Positions 8,111 to 16,896 of a DNA stretch of 33,829 bases are shown here, piece by piece (within the stretch, counting starts at the first letter, position 1; each line of letters starts with the position of its first letter). The notes under the pieces are model-generated. The model was not told where the DNA came from, did not search any database, and saw only the letters and a list, made by a program, of their open reading frames with translations. The DNA comes from Flavobacteriaceae bacterium (GTDB lineage Bacteria > Bacteroidota > Bacteroidia > Flavobacteriales > Flavobacteriaceae). The stretch spans positions 1 through 33,829 of the forward strand of contig JAOZTK010000007.1 in assembly GCA_029942185.1 (NCBI GenBank), read 5' to 3'. The translations under genes and the position numbers were made by a program.

Positions 8111-8359
8111 ATGACAACATTCACTTCTACATTACCGGATAGTTTATGGATACAACTCAATTTGTATTCTAAAAAATTAAAATTACCAAAAAATAAGTTG
8201 ATTCAAAAGGCTTTAAGCCTTTATTTAGATCAATTAGAACGAGCAGAATATATACGTTCTTATCGTCAAAACAAAGATGACAAAGATATTTTGAAAATAG
8301 CCGAAGAAGGGATGATGGACTATTTTAAACAGTTAAATGACACCGATGAAGCAAGCTGA
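8111..8359 (+). CDS. Ribbon-helix-helix antitoxin-like protein
   Basis: Small protein of 82 residues with a ribbon-helix-helix pattern. A short beta strand (TFTSTLPDSLWIQL) is followed by two helices (LNLYSKKLKLPKNKLIQKALSLYLD, split by the KLPK turn), then a charged acidic tail (about 50-82) that would bind the toxin. The predicted role is an antitoxin that neutralises the downstream MazF-like protein and represses their shared promoter. The start at 8111 is set by the promoter that covers the upstream ATG. The stop overlaps the toxin gene, a usual arrangement for coupled translation. Confidence in antitoxin function comes mainly from the neighbour. Confidence 0.8.
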   Translation: MTTFTSTLPDSLWIQLNLYSKKLKLPKNKLIQKALSLYLDQLERAEYIRSYRQNKDDKDILKIAEEGMMDYFKQLNDTDEAS

Positions 8360-8678
8360 AATTTGGGAGATGTACTTTAATCCTGTTAAAGGTAGCGAAC
8401 AATCAGGTAGAAGACCTGCAGTTATTATTAGTGGAAATGTATTAAATGATAATTTAAATATTCTAATTGTTTGTCCGCTTACAACTAAAATTAAAGCTTT
8501 TAAAGGAAATATTATTTTACAACCGAACTCTAAAAACAACTTACTAAAAGAGTCAGAAATCTTAACTTTTCATGCTCGCTCTGTTTTTAAAGAAAGATTG
8601 AAACAAAAAATTGGAGTTATTTCAAAGAAAGATTTGCAACAAATTCACAAAACTTTAAATGATATATTGAAGTATTAA
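8346..8678 (+). CDS. MazF/PemK-family toxin
   Basis: Probable type II toxin, an mRNA-cleaving endoribonuclease of the MazF/PemK fold, 110 residues. The N-terminal MKQAEIWEMYFNPVKGSEQ and the RRPAVIIS strand (22-29) are family hallmarks. PLTTK (44-48) and the FHARSVFKERL segment (75-85) match the conserved Thr and Arg regions of the active site. I place the start at the ATG at 8346 because family members begin M-K-x-G/A-E-I-W. An ATG three codons earlier (8337) is also open. The gene overlaps the antitoxin end by 14 bases. It ends 63 bases before the convergent stop of the next gene. Confidence 0.87.
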   Translation: MKQAEIWEMYFNPVKGSEQSGRRPAVIISGNVLNDNLNILIVCPLTTKIKAFKGNIILQPNSKNNLLKESEILTFHARSVFKERLKQKIGVISKKDLQQIHKTLNDILKY

Positions 8679-8741
8679 AAGATATTTATATAATATTATC
8701 AATCTAACTTGGTTGACTTAATGCTGCAAATTTATTATTGG

Positions 8742-10124
8742 TTAATTATATAGTAATTTTTCTAATTGTTCTTTTAATTTGGGGTCAGAAGGTCTTTTTG
8801 CATTTATATCAATTATTTTCCCCTCTTCATCAATTAGAATGAATCGTGGAATTGCTTGAATCATATATTTTGTAAAAAATGAAATATCATCATCTGGAGC
8901 AAAAAGTTGAATTCCGCTTAGTTCTTTTTTATTTACTATTTTTAACCAACGTTCTTTTTTATCATTTTTACAAATACTAACAAATTTTATTTCTTTATCT
9001 CTAAATTCCTCTTCTAATTTATTTAAGTGTGGAATTTCTCTAACACATGGTTTACACCAAGTTGCCCAAATGTCAATATATACTATTTTTCCTTTTAGGT
9101 CTCTTAAAGAAACGAGATTATTTTTTATGTCGTAAAGTTCAAAATTGGGAGAAATACTCCCTATAGGCAGTCTTTTAATACTTGTATATTTCTCGTCAAT
9201 TTCAGCTAAATATTGTTTGTTTGAAATATATGAATTAGTGATGTTATAAACCTCATCAAGTTCATTTGTACGATCCAGACTTTGTATTCCCATGTGGTGA
9301 GCAATACTTTCTTTAATCCGGTTATTTTTAATGCTATTTCCTATTGTTTTCATTAAAGCAACTTCAAAATCAATTGAATCTTTTTCATTCCAATTCTTTT
9401 TTGTCTCCTTCCATATATAATAATCTAAAAAGTAAATGTAATATTGAGCCTTTGAAAGTAACCCATTTGTTAAATCTAGTTCATCAAAGGCATTAGGATA
9501 GTTAGTAGAAACTTCAAAATCGGTATTACCTGTTACAATACGCTTCATCATTTCAAAAGTATATATCTTCGTTAATGTCTGATACTTAATAGAATTTGAA
9601 TCTATGAAACTAAAACCTTTTCCGAAATTTTGTTTATGATCATTAAAAAGTTTCATTCTTACTCTATGCAATGAGTCAATCAAATATAAATAGTCTTTTT
9701 CATTCAATTCTGAATGATATCCTGAATTGTTAAACGGATATAATTTGTAATTCAACAAAGTTTTTTTTGCTAAATAATTATTTTCATAAGCACCTTTTCC
9801 GGTATATTTAATTGATTTAAAGGATTTTTTCGAATCTAATGATAAATTAAGATTGTAATTTGGTTTTAGATAGATCTGGGTGTTACCATTACCATCATCT
9901 AAATGGTAATAGCCTTCAGTTATATGTATTGTATCATTAAAAGTACCGTCACCTGCTAGGTGAAATGTATGTATTTTATAGTCAAATCGGTTCGTAATTG
10001 TTAGTGAGTCAGAATTTGGGTTTTCAATCTTACCTGAAAAGATTACAAAGTCATTTTCTTTTTCCTTTTTACAAGAGTTGAATAGTAGTACCAGTCCAAT
10101 TGAAATTAATACAATTTTCTCCAT
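8742..10124 (-). CDS. TlpA-like thioredoxin-fold lipoprotein
   Basis: Envelope thiol-disulfide oxidoreductase anchored by lipid, 460 residues. The lipobox ends FNSC with Cys18, followed by Lys-Lys. An N-terminal beta-rich DUF4369-like region (about 25-115, GKIENPNSDSLTITN) is followed by a helical middle (about 120-310). The C-terminal TlpA/AhpC-TSA fold starts at about 322 (ISPNFELYD). The active site is WCKPC (Cys357, Cys360) and the cis-proline loop is IPRFILID. The role is probably reduction of envelope disulfides; the partner is unknown. It lies 33 bases downstream of the TPR gene stop on the same strand and could share its transcript. It is more AT-rich than the TPR gene and has the same domain layout as the gene at 3700 but a different CxxC dipeptide. 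Confidence 0.9.
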   Translation of the reverse strand: MEKIVLISIGLVLLFNSCKKEKENDFVIFSGKIENPNSDSLTITNRFDYKIHTFHLAGDGTFNDTIHITEGYYHLDDGNGNTQIYLKPNYNLNLSLDSKKSFKSIKYTGKGAYENNYLAKKTLLNYKLYPFNNSGYHSELNEKDYLYLIDSLHRVRMKLFNDHKQNFGKGFSFIDSNSIKYQTLTKIYTFEMMKRIVTGNTDFEVSTNYPNAFDELDLTNGLLSKAQYYIYFLDYYIWKETKKNWNEKDSIDFEVALMKTIGNSIKNNRIKESIAHHMGIQSLDRTNELDEVYNITNSYISNKQYLAEIDEKYTSIKRLPIGSISPNFELYDIKNNLVSLRDLKGKIVYIDIWATWCKPCVREIPHLNKLEEEFRDKEIKFVSICKNDKKERWLKIVNKKELSGIQLFAPDDDISFFTKYMIQAIPRFILIDEEGKIIDINAKRPSDPKLKEQLEKLLYN

Positions 10125-10157
10125 TTATGACAACTTTTCGTTATACATTTTTTTAAT

Positions 10158-11951
10158 CTACGGAACCAAAACCTCGTCCCCACGCAATTGTCTATAACGT
10201 TTCCGAGCTTGCACCAAATAAATACTTGAAGGTTGTTCTAAAATTATTTTTTCGTAGTAATTTTTAGCTTTTTCAGGTTGGTTTAGAAAGGTGTCATATA
10301 ATTGAGCTAAATAAAATAAAGCATCATCAATTAATATATCGTTTTTTTCTAATTCTAGAATGCTTAAATAGTTTTGTTCGGCAGCAATAAATTGCTTTGT
10401 TTTTTCAAATAATTTTGCCTGTTTAAAAAGCGCTTCATCTTCAATGGGATGTCCTTTGTGCTTTTTTAGAATTTGAGTTAAAGTATCAATGGCTTGTAAA
10501 TCTTTGTTTTGATAGGATAATAAAGCTGCTTTTGCAAAGCTCTTTAGCGCCGTTCGTACGGAATCTTGTGCAATATTATCATCGATGAGCAGACTTAAAT
10601 CTATAGCATCATTAGCAATTAATTTGGTCGTCCCTTGTTTTAATACTTTTAGTTGAATATTTGCCCAATCAAAATCACCTTTAAAATAGGAAGTTTGGGC
10701 CACTTTAAAACGTGCTTCTTGTGCTAACACATGATTTTTAAGCTGTGTTTGTACTTGCGAATAATTGATTAAAGCCTGATTGTATTTACCGGTGAAAACC
10801 ATAATATCAGCTAACAAAATCTTAACTTTGGCTTTTTGAAATCTGTTTAATCGGTTTTGTAAACTAGCTTGCAATTCCTCGATGGCCAAATTGGGATTGT
10901 TTTGAATAAAAGCTAAAAATTCAGCATGAGAAACTTGAATTTTTAAGGTGTTGTTTCCCTTTCCATATTCTTTAAAAACAGATTGGTAGGCTGTTTCTAA
11001 TTCTATTTTGTCTTTTTCAAGTTTTTTTTCACTTTCTAAAAGATAGTAATGTGCGGTAATTTGTAATGGAGCATCGGAAGTATTATGTAAGACGTAGTTG
11101 TAAGCGTTTTTAGTAGCTTCGTAATCTTCTGATGCAAAAGTGATATTTCCAATATCAATGATGCCGTCTAGACCGGTCTGACTTCTTTTGTGAACGGCTT
11201 TTTCTTGCACCAATGCTTTGCCAAAATCTTTTTGCTGCAAATAAATCCAAGACAACAATTTATTCCATTCATCTTTTGGATTTTGTTGGGATCTTTTTAT
11301 CAATAATTTTCGAAACAGTTGGTTGTTGGGGTTTTGCGCATCATCACTGATATATTTTCCGATAAAACGTTGTATATTAGCTAAAGCACCTCCTCGTTTA
11401 TGAATCATATCCAAATAGACATCAAACATGTTTTCAATAGCTCCTTTTTCTCCGTAAATAGCAGCTATTTGATAGTTGTAATTTACCATTGGATTGGCAT
11501 CTATCATAAATAGAAATCCTTCTAAAGCGTAATCTAATAAGTGGTGTTCATTAAAAGCCCTGGCGATTTGATAACCGGCAGCAGGTTTTTTCCGAAGCGC
11601 TTTAGCGGCTTTTTCATAATAAATTTTCGCTTGCTCCTTGTTGTATTGTAAATCGTAATTATAACCTAATTCCACCCATAAAAAAGCTTGTTTAGGGTAT
11701 AGTTTTAAACGCTTGTTTAGTATGGTTTCCACTTGTTCATATTCTTCCAGCGCTTGCCATGATTGAATTAGTTTTTTAAGATAAAATACATTGTGTTTTT
11801 GTTGATCATATTGTTTTTGATACAACTTGGCGGCTTTTTCAAATTCTCCTTTGCGAAAATATTCATTGGCCAAATTTGTATCCTGTTTGTTTTGAGCAAA
11901 AGAATTACAAACAAAAAACAGAAGTAATATGTAAAGCATTTTTTGAATCAT
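10158..11951 (-). CDS. Exported tetratricopeptide-repeat protein
   Basis: Secreted or outer-membrane-associated TPR protein of 597 residues from the chosen start. The signal peptide is MIQKMLYILLLFFVCNSFA, followed by Gln-Asn. Nearly the whole mature part is helical hairpins of TPR type, clear at NEYFRKGEFEKAAKLYQKQ, in LGYNYDLQYNKEQAKIYYEKA and in the C-terminal LAQLYDTFLNQPEKAKNYYEKI. An ATG four codons upstream (11963) is open, but a perfect -7 promoter element spans it, so ATG 11951 (or 11939) is the more likely start. TPR arrays bind other proteins. No enzyme domain is present and the partner cannot be read from the sequence. I do not recognise a named family. Confidence 0.88.
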   Translation of the reverse strand: MIQKMLYILLLFFVCNSFAQNKQDTNLANEYFRKGEFEKAAKLYQKQYDQQKHNVFYLKKLIQSWQALEEYEQVETILNKRLKLYPKQAFLWVELGYNYDLQYNKEQAKIYYEKAAKALRKKPAAGYQIARAFNEHHLLDYALEGFLFMIDANPMVNYNYQIAAIYGEKGAIENMFDVYLDMIHKRGGALANIQRFIGKYISDDAQNPNNQLFRKLLIKRSQQNPKDEWNKLLSWIYLQQKDFGKALVQEKAVHKRSQTGLDGIIDIGNITFASEDYEATKNAYNYVLHNTSDAPLQITAHYYLLESEKKLEKDKIELETAYQSVFKEYGKGNNTLKIQVSHAEFLAFIQNNPNLAIEELQASLQNRLNRFQKAKVKILLADIMVFTGKYNQALINYSQVQTQLKNHVLAQEARFKVAQTSYFKGDFDWANIQLKVLKQGTTKLIANDAIDLSLLIDDNIAQDSVRTALKSFAKAALLSYQNKDLQAIDTLTQILKKHKGHPIEDEALFKQAKLFEKTKQFIAAEQNYLSILELEKNDILIDDALFYLAQLYDTFLNQPEKAKNYYEKIILEQPSSIYLVQARKRYRQLRGDEVLVP

Positions 11952-11956
11952 CAACG

Positions 11957-11964
11957 CAAACATA
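11957..11964 (-). promoter_or_regulatory. -7 promoter element of the TPR gene
   Basis: The minus strand reads TATGTTTG, a full TAnnTTTG match, with TTTC (one mismatch to TTTG) 17 bases upstream. The first in-frame ATG of the TPR frame (11963-11961) is part of this element, so translation must start further down. The rest of the gap to the divergent exonuclease gene (11965-12200) shows no other clear signal. Confidence 0.55.
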
Positions 11965-12200
11965 GGAAAAAAACACGAATTGAAACTTGTCTTTCTGAAC
12001 TTGTTTCTAAAATTGTTAAAGTAAATTTATTACATAATTTAATCTGACACAGCATTTGATTAATCATCAACTTTCCAGTACATTCGCAACAGCGCAAAAA
12101 TGAATAAATCAAAACAATAAAAGCAAAGCAATTTTGGAATAAAACAGATGATTAATTACGCTTTGTGTCTCAATGTCTAAGTGGTTAAAATTATAAATAC

Positions 12201-12965
12201 ATGAAAATTATTTCCTACAATGTAAATGGTATTCGTGCCGCATTAAAAAAAGGTTTTATAGATTGGTTGATAGCGGCAAACCCGGATGTAATCGCTTTAC
12301 AAGAAACCAAAGCACATAAAGAACAATTAGATTTAAGTCTTTTTGAAAAAGCCGGTTACCCATATCATTATTGGTTTTCTGCACAAAAAAAGGGCTATAG
12401 TAGTGTGGCAATTTTTTCTAAAACCCAACCCAATCATATTGAATACGGTACAGGTATTGAGTCCATGGATTTTGAAGGAAGAAATCTACGTATAGATTTT
12501 GATACGATATCTATAATGAGTTTATACCTGCCATCGGGAACCAATGACGCTCGTTTGGCTTTTAAACTAAATTATATGGATGAATTTTTAGATTATGTAA
12601 ATGATTTAAAACAAAATTACCCAAATCTCGTTATATGTGGAGACTATAATATTTGTCACGAAGCGATTGATATACACGATCCGGTACGTTTAAAAAACAC
12701 ATCAGGGTTTTTGCCGGTAGAAAGGGAATGGTTGACCCAATTTCTCGACTCCGGTTTTATTGATAGTTTTCGCTTGTTAAACAAGGAACCTAATAGGTAT
12801 AGTTGGTGGAGTTATAGGGGGCAAGCAAGACAAAGAAATAAAGGCTGGCGTCTGGATTATCACATGGTTACAAATCCTTTAAAGGACAAGATAAAAAGAG
12901 CTACAATTTTAAACAAAGCAGTACATTCAGATCATTGTCCGGTTGTGGTAGAAATTGATATATAA
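12201..12965 (+). CDS. xth: Exodeoxyribonuclease III / AP endonuclease
   Basis: Cytoplasmic base-excision-repair nuclease that cuts 5' of abasic sites and trims 3' blocked ends. It has 254 residues, normal for bacterial ExoA/ExoIII. The EEP-fold active site is complete: Asn7 and Asn9 in SYNVNGIR, Glu35 in LQETK, Tyr109 in SLYLPSG, Asp148 and Asn150 in GDYNI, the GWRLDY block at 215-220, and the final Ser243-Asp244-His245 (SDHCP). The ATG start gives the standard MKIISYNVNG N-terminus. The gene is divergent from the TPR gene and stands alone, with 129 bases to the next gene holding a palindrome. Confidence 0.96.
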   Translation: MKIISYNVNGIRAALKKGFIDWLIAANPDVIALQETKAHKEQLDLSLFEKAGYPYHYWFSAQKKGYSSVAIFSKTQPNHIEYGTGIESMDFEGRNLRIDFDTISIMSLYLPSGTNDARLAFKLNYMDEFLDYVNDLKQNYPNLVICGDYNICHEAIDIHDPVRLKNTSGFLPVEREWLTQFLDSGFIDSFRLLNKEPNRYSWWSYRGQARQRNKGWRLDYHMVTNPLKDKIKRATILNKAVHSDHCPVVVEIDI

Positions 12966-13010
12966 GCCATAAAATCAATAATTATAGCAATAAGAAACGA
13001 GCATATCATA

Positions 13011-13024
13011 CCGATAGCTATCGG
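13011..13024. repeat. 14-base perfect palindrome CCGATAGCTATCGG
   Basis: CCGATAGCTATCGG reads the same on both strands and sits 45 bases after the exonuclease stop. It is GC-richer than its surroundings and followed by GATT rather than a T-run, so it is not a standard terminator. From memory, near-identical palindromes recur between genes in other Flavobacteriaceae. I cannot confirm that here. Confidence 0.6.
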
Positions 13025-13094
13025 GATTGACACACCGAGAGAAAACTGATAGCGAGTTGCATATGACACCTATAAAAAATAAAAATTTATTCAG

Positions 13095-14045
13095 ATGAAA
13101 AATACACTCATTTATGTACTACTAATTAGTCTTAGTATGTCCTCTTGTGTTTCCAAGAAAGTCTATGAAGACCTTTCTTCTAAATACCAACAATTGCTCA
13201 ATTCAAATTCAGAACTTATAGATGACAACGAACGCTTAGTGGCGCAACGAAATCAATTAAATATTGAAGTCAAAGAATTAGCACGAGATATACAAGGACT
13301 TATAGATCGAAAAGAAGGAGTGGAAAACGAGTACAATGCTGCTAAAACCCGATTAGATGAACTCATTGCTTCTTATGGTGCTTTGGAATCGAAAAGTGCT
13401 TCGGAACTCACAAAAAAAGCAAATACAATTCGGGATTTATTGGTAGAACTGGAAGCAAAAGAACAAAAGTTATCATTAGAAAGACAAAAGCTACAAAAAT
13501 TGCAGACTGAATTAAATGCGCGTAGTGAAACCATTGACGAATTAGAACATTTAATTGCTGCAAAAGAAGCGAAAATGAGCGCATTACGAAATGCGGTTTC
13601 TAATGCGCTTCAAGCTTTTGAAGGTAGAGGTTTGACGATTACTCAAAAAAATGGAAAGGTGTATGTTTCCATGGAAAACAAGCTTTTATTCGCTTCAGGA
13701 AGTTGGGCGGTTGGTTCGGAAGGTCAAAATGCCATAATTAAATTAGGAAAAGTTTTGGTCACAAATCCTGATATTGAAGTATTGATTGAAGGGCATACGG
13801 ACAATGTGCCTTACAATGGAAAAACCATACAAGACAATTGGGACCTGTCGGTAAAACGTGCTACAGCAATTGTGAGAATATTACAAAATAACGGAGTAAA
13901 TCCGAAACAAGTAACAGCAGCCGGAAGGAGTAAATACATACCGGTTAGTGATAATTCTACAACAAGCGGACGTGCTAAAAATAGGCGAATCGAAATTATT
14001 TTAGCGCCAAACTTAGATCGAATTAACGAGCTCCTGGGAGATTAA
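13095..14045 (+). CDS. OmpA-family lipoprotein with coiled coil
   Basis: Outer-membrane lipoprotein that ties the membrane to peptidoglycan, 316 residues. The lipobox ends SMSSC with Cys18. A long, heptad-rich coiled coil (about 24-185) spans the periplasm. The C-terminal OmpA domain (about 195-305) has the peptidoglycan-binding core: EGHTDNVPYNG, NWDLSVKRA, GRSKYIPVSDN and RAKNRRIEI, including the Asp and Arg that hold diaminopimelate. There is no beta barrel, so it is a Pal-like or stator-like anchor rather than OmpA itself. The next gene, 88 bases on, is a peptidoglycan hydrolase with its own promoter-like element between. Confidence 0.92.
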   Translation: MKNTLIYVLLISLSMSSCVSKKVYEDLSSKYQQLLNSNSELIDDNERLVAQRNQLNIEVKELARDIQGLIDRKEGVENEYNAAKTRLDELIASYGALESKSASELTKKANTIRDLLVELEAKEQKLSLERQKLQKLQTELNARSETIDELEHLIAAKEAKMSALRNAVSNALQAFEGRGLTITQKNGKVYVSMENKLLFASGSWAVGSEGQNAIIKLGKVLVTNPDIEVLIEGHTDNVPYNGKTIQDNWDLSVKRATAIVRILQNNGVNPKQVTAAGRSKYIPVSDNSTTSGRAKNRRIEIILAPNLDRINELLGD

Positions 14046-14060
14046 ATTCACGATTATTAA

Positions 14061-14068
14061 TATATTTG
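14061..14068 (+). promoter_or_regulatory. Candidate -7 element of the lytic transglycosylase gene
   Basis: TATATTTG is a full TAnnTTTG match 65 bases before the ATG at 14134. No convincing -33 TTTG was found. It would give a leader of about 60 nt. Confidence 0.45.
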
Positions 14069-14133
14069 CAGCGGTGTTTGAATAATTAAGGATAAAACAT
14101 CACATCCCCCGAATTTTTAAATATCAAAAAAAA

Positions 14134-15807
14134 ATGATTAGACAAAAATTTTTCTTATTACTTATAATAGGACTTATCCTCGGTAGTTGTGCCCAAAAAA
14201 AATCAACGCTTAGAGTCGTTGAAGCTACTGATGCTTCTGAAAACAAATTAACACTTGTTGCTGATAGTAACAAAACCGTTCCGGTACAAGAGCTTTCGAT
14301 TAATAAGACACCACAAATAAATAAAACAGATAAACAAATAAAAGTTTTTGAAAAATCGGAGATAGTTGTCAAAAATAATATAGAAATACTGCCTTCGACT
14401 AAATTACAAGACAATCCTGAATTGGAAGAAATTGATAAAAGATGGATGGAACTGATCAAAAAATCTGATTTATACGACACTTCTTCATACAATATTAATG
14501 ACATTTCTTTGGGAGACATAATAATTGAAGATTTACCCACTGAATTATTAAAAAAACGTTTAGCAATTCTTGATGCAAAAACACCTTTTCATGTAAGCTA
14601 TAATACTGATTTAGAACATCTTATTAAACGTTATTTAAAGACCAGAAAAAAATCCTTATCCAATTTAATGGCCAAAGCCAAGTTCTATTTTCCTTTATTT
14701 GAGGAAAAATTAGACAAATATGACATTCCTTTAGAGGTCAAATACTTGGCAATTGTAGAATCTGCTTTACAACCAAAAGCGAGATCAAGAGTTGGAGCTA
14801 CAGGTTTGTGGCAGTTTATGTATCAAACCGGAAAGCAATATGGCTTACAAGTAAGTTCTTATGTCGATGATCGTCAAGACCCTGTTTTAGCAACGGATGC
14901 AGCTTGCAGGTTTCTCGCAGATTTATACAATATTTTTGATGATTGGGATTTGGCTTTAGCCGCCTACAATTCAGGTGCCGGAAATGTTAACAAAGCCATT
15001 CGACGTTCCGGAGGAAATAAAAATTACTGGAATATAAGAAGTTTTTTACCGAGAGAAACAGCTAATTATCTTCCCATATTTTATGCGACACTTTACCTGT
15101 TTGAATATGCAGAAGAACACAACCTTCAAGCTTCCGATGATTTTAATTTGCATTATTTTGAGGTGGATTCCGTTCAAGTAAAAAGGCTGATTACTTTTGA
15201 GCAAATACAGACGACAACCGGTATTGAAGAAGAATTATTAGCTTTTTTAAATCCCACTTATAAATTAGACATTGTTCCACATATTAAAGGAAAGAATTAT
15301 AGTTTGGTGCTTCCCAGAGAATATATAGGTTTGTTTGTACACAATGAAGCATCAATTTATGCGTATGCAGCGGCAGAAGAAGCCAAACGGGAAAAACCTT
15401 TACCGGAATATTCAGAATTACAACAAAAAATACGATACCGTGTAAGAAGTGGTGATTATTTAGGAAAAATTGCTAAAAAATACGGAGTAAGTGTCAATAG
15501 AATAAAACGTTGGAATAATTTACGAAGTACAAAATTACGAATAGGACAACGATTGACAATCTATCCAAGACACGTAGCAGCGAATACAAAAAAGAAAACG
15601 ACTACTACAAAAAAATCAAAGAAAAAATCTTCTAAAAAGGTAATCCCCAAGGGAAGTTATGTGACTTATGTAGTTAAAGAAGGGGATTCGTTGTGGAGTA
15701 TTTCGCAAAAATATAAGAATGTTTCAGTTTCACAAATTAAAGATTGGAATAGTATTCGGGGCAGTAAATTATCAATAGGTACCAAATTAAAGATTTTTAG
15801 AGGTTAA
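14134..15807 (+). CDS. Membrane-bound lytic transglycosylase with two LysM domains (MltD-like)
   Basis: Lipid-anchored peptidoglycan hydrolase that cleaves glycan strands to 1,6-anhydro products, 557 residues. The lipobox ends ILGSC with Cys19. A low-complexity linker (about 25-95) precedes the SLT goose-lysozyme-like domain at about 190-330. The catalytic Glu is Glu209 in AIVESALQP, followed by GATGLWQFM and the AAYNSGAGNV motif. Two LysM modules follow, starting near YRVRSGDYLGKIA (about 435) and YVVKEGDSLWSIS (about 511), separated by a Lys/Thr-rich linker (about 487-508). The architecture matches MltD. The neighbours are an OmpA-type anchor and DUF4837, both envelope lipoproteins. Confidence 0.95.
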   Translation: MIRQKFFLLLIIGLILGSCAQKKSTLRVVEATDASENKLTLVADSNKTVPVQELSINKTPQINKTDKQIKVFEKSEIVVKNNIEILPSTKLQDNPELEEIDKRWMELIKKSDLYDTSSYNINDISLGDIIIEDLPTELLKKRLAILDAKTPFHVSYNTDLEHLIKRYLKTRKKSLSNLMAKAKFYFPLFEEKLDKYDIPLEVKYLAIVESALQPKARSRVGATGLWQFMYQTGKQYGLQVSSYVDDRQDPVLATDAACRFLADLYNIFDDWDLALAAYNSGAGNVNKAIRRSGGNKNYWNIRSFLPRETANYLPIFYATLYLFEYAEEHNLQASDDFNLHYFEVDSVQVKRLITFEQIQTTTGIEEELLAFLNPTYKLDIVPHIKGKNYSLVLPREYIGLFVHNEASIYAYAAAEEAKREKPLPEYSELQQKIRYRVRSGDYLGKIAKKYGVSVNRIKRWNNLRSTKLRIGQRLTIYPRHVAANTKKKTTTTKKSKKKSSKKVIPKGSYVTYVVKEGDSLWSISQKYKNVSVSQIKDWNSIRGSKLSIGTKLKIFRG

Positions 15808-15861
15808 TTTGATCTTAGCTTACGCTTTCTTATCTGCTCTATTAGAAATAAAACCAAACAA

Positions 15862-16851
15862 ATGAAGAACTTAATTCTATTTATTGCAATTTTATTAAGC
15901 CTGATCTCTTGTAATCAAAAGGGTGGGAAAAAATTACTCCCGGGTTCTGTCGGGCGTTATAACGAGTTAATGGTTATCGCTAATCACAAGGTTTGGGAAG
16001 GAAAAATTGGCAAAGAACTCAAAAAAGTAATTGCTTCAGATGTGATTGGTCTTCCACAACCTGAGCCTCAATTTTCTATAACACAAATTCCACATCGAGG
16101 TTTTGACGGATTTTTAAAACACAACAGAAATATATTAAGTGTGGAGAAAAGTGATGTCGCTTCGTTTGATATTGATTATAATGTATTTTCCAAACCGCAA
16201 ATATACGCGCACCTTAAAGGCCCGGATCAACAGTCGATTATTAAACTGATTCAAGAAAATTCTGATAAATTAATCACTATTTTTAAAGAACATGATTTAG
16301 ATATGGTGCAAAAAAGGTTGGGGAAGAAATCGTATAAAAAAACATCAATTGAATTTTTTAACAAACAAAGAATCTCACTTAAAGTTCCAACGGATTACAA
16401 CAAAATTAGTGATACTTTTGATTTTGTTTGGTTTCGGAAACGATTTGAACATTATGGAATGAATGTCAACGGAAGTTTAAATATTATCGCCTATACAATT
16501 CCTTTAGAAGTCCCTTTTTCACAGGTGAAAGACAGTATTATATCCATTCGAAATACCATTGGAAAAAAATACCTTCCCGGAGGTAAAGAAGGAACTTACT
16601 TAATAACGGAAGCCGCATATACGCCACATTTTTTTGATGCAGTCTTAGCCAAAAAAAATGCGTATAAAGTAAACGGTAAATGGGAAGTTTATAAGGATTT
16701 TGAGGCAGGACCTTTTGTCGCTTATTTTGTAAATGACTCAACAAATAAGCGTATTGTTGTAGTCGAAGCTTTGGTTTATGCGCCCGCGATAAAAAAGAGA
16801 GATTTTATGTTTGAAGCAGAGGCTATTATCCGTTCGTTACAGATTGAATAG
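15862..16851 (+). CDS. DUF4837 family lipoprotein
   Basis: Lipoprotein of 329 residues belonging to the Bacteroidota-restricted DUF4837 family, whose function is not known to me. The lipobox ends SLISC with Cys17, then NQKGGKK. The family-like start of the mature domain reads LLPGSVGRYNELMVIANHKVWEG. The rest is an alternating alpha/beta region without catalytic motifs that I can name. It is tandem to the MltD-like gene with a 54-base gap. The stop is only 12 bases before the -7 element of the next gene. An envelope-associated role is inferred from its lipid anchor and neighbours only. Confidence 0.85.
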   Translation: MKNLILFIAILLSLISCNQKGGKKLLPGSVGRYNELMVIANHKVWEGKIGKELKKVIASDVIGLPQPEPQFSITQIPHRGFDGFLKHNRNILSVEKSDVASFDIDYNVFSKPQIYAHLKGPDQQSIIKLIQENSDKLITIFKEHDLDMVQKRLGKKSYKKTSIEFFNKQRISLKVPTDYNKISDTFDFVWFRKRFEHYGMNVNGSLNIIAYTIPLEVPFSQVKDSIISIRNTIGKKYLPGGKEGTYLITEAAYTPHFFDAVLAKKNAYKVNGKWEVYKDFEAGPFVAYFVNDSTNKRIVVVEALVYAPAIKKRDFMFEAEAIIRSLQIE

Positions 16852-16871
16852 CATTTTTTTTTGTACTTTTG
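16844..16871 (+). promoter_or_regulatory. Promoter of the HU-CCDC81/SPOR gene
   Basis: TTG at 16844-16846 and TACTTTTG at 16864-16871, 17 bases apart, fit the flavobacterial form TTG-N17/23-TAnnTTTG. The element overlaps the upstream alternative start at 16861, so the gene should begin at the ATG at 16897. The -33 half lies inside the end of the DUF4837 gene. Confidence 0.6.
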
Positions 16872-16896
16872 TCTTAGATATCTAAATTACACCTTA

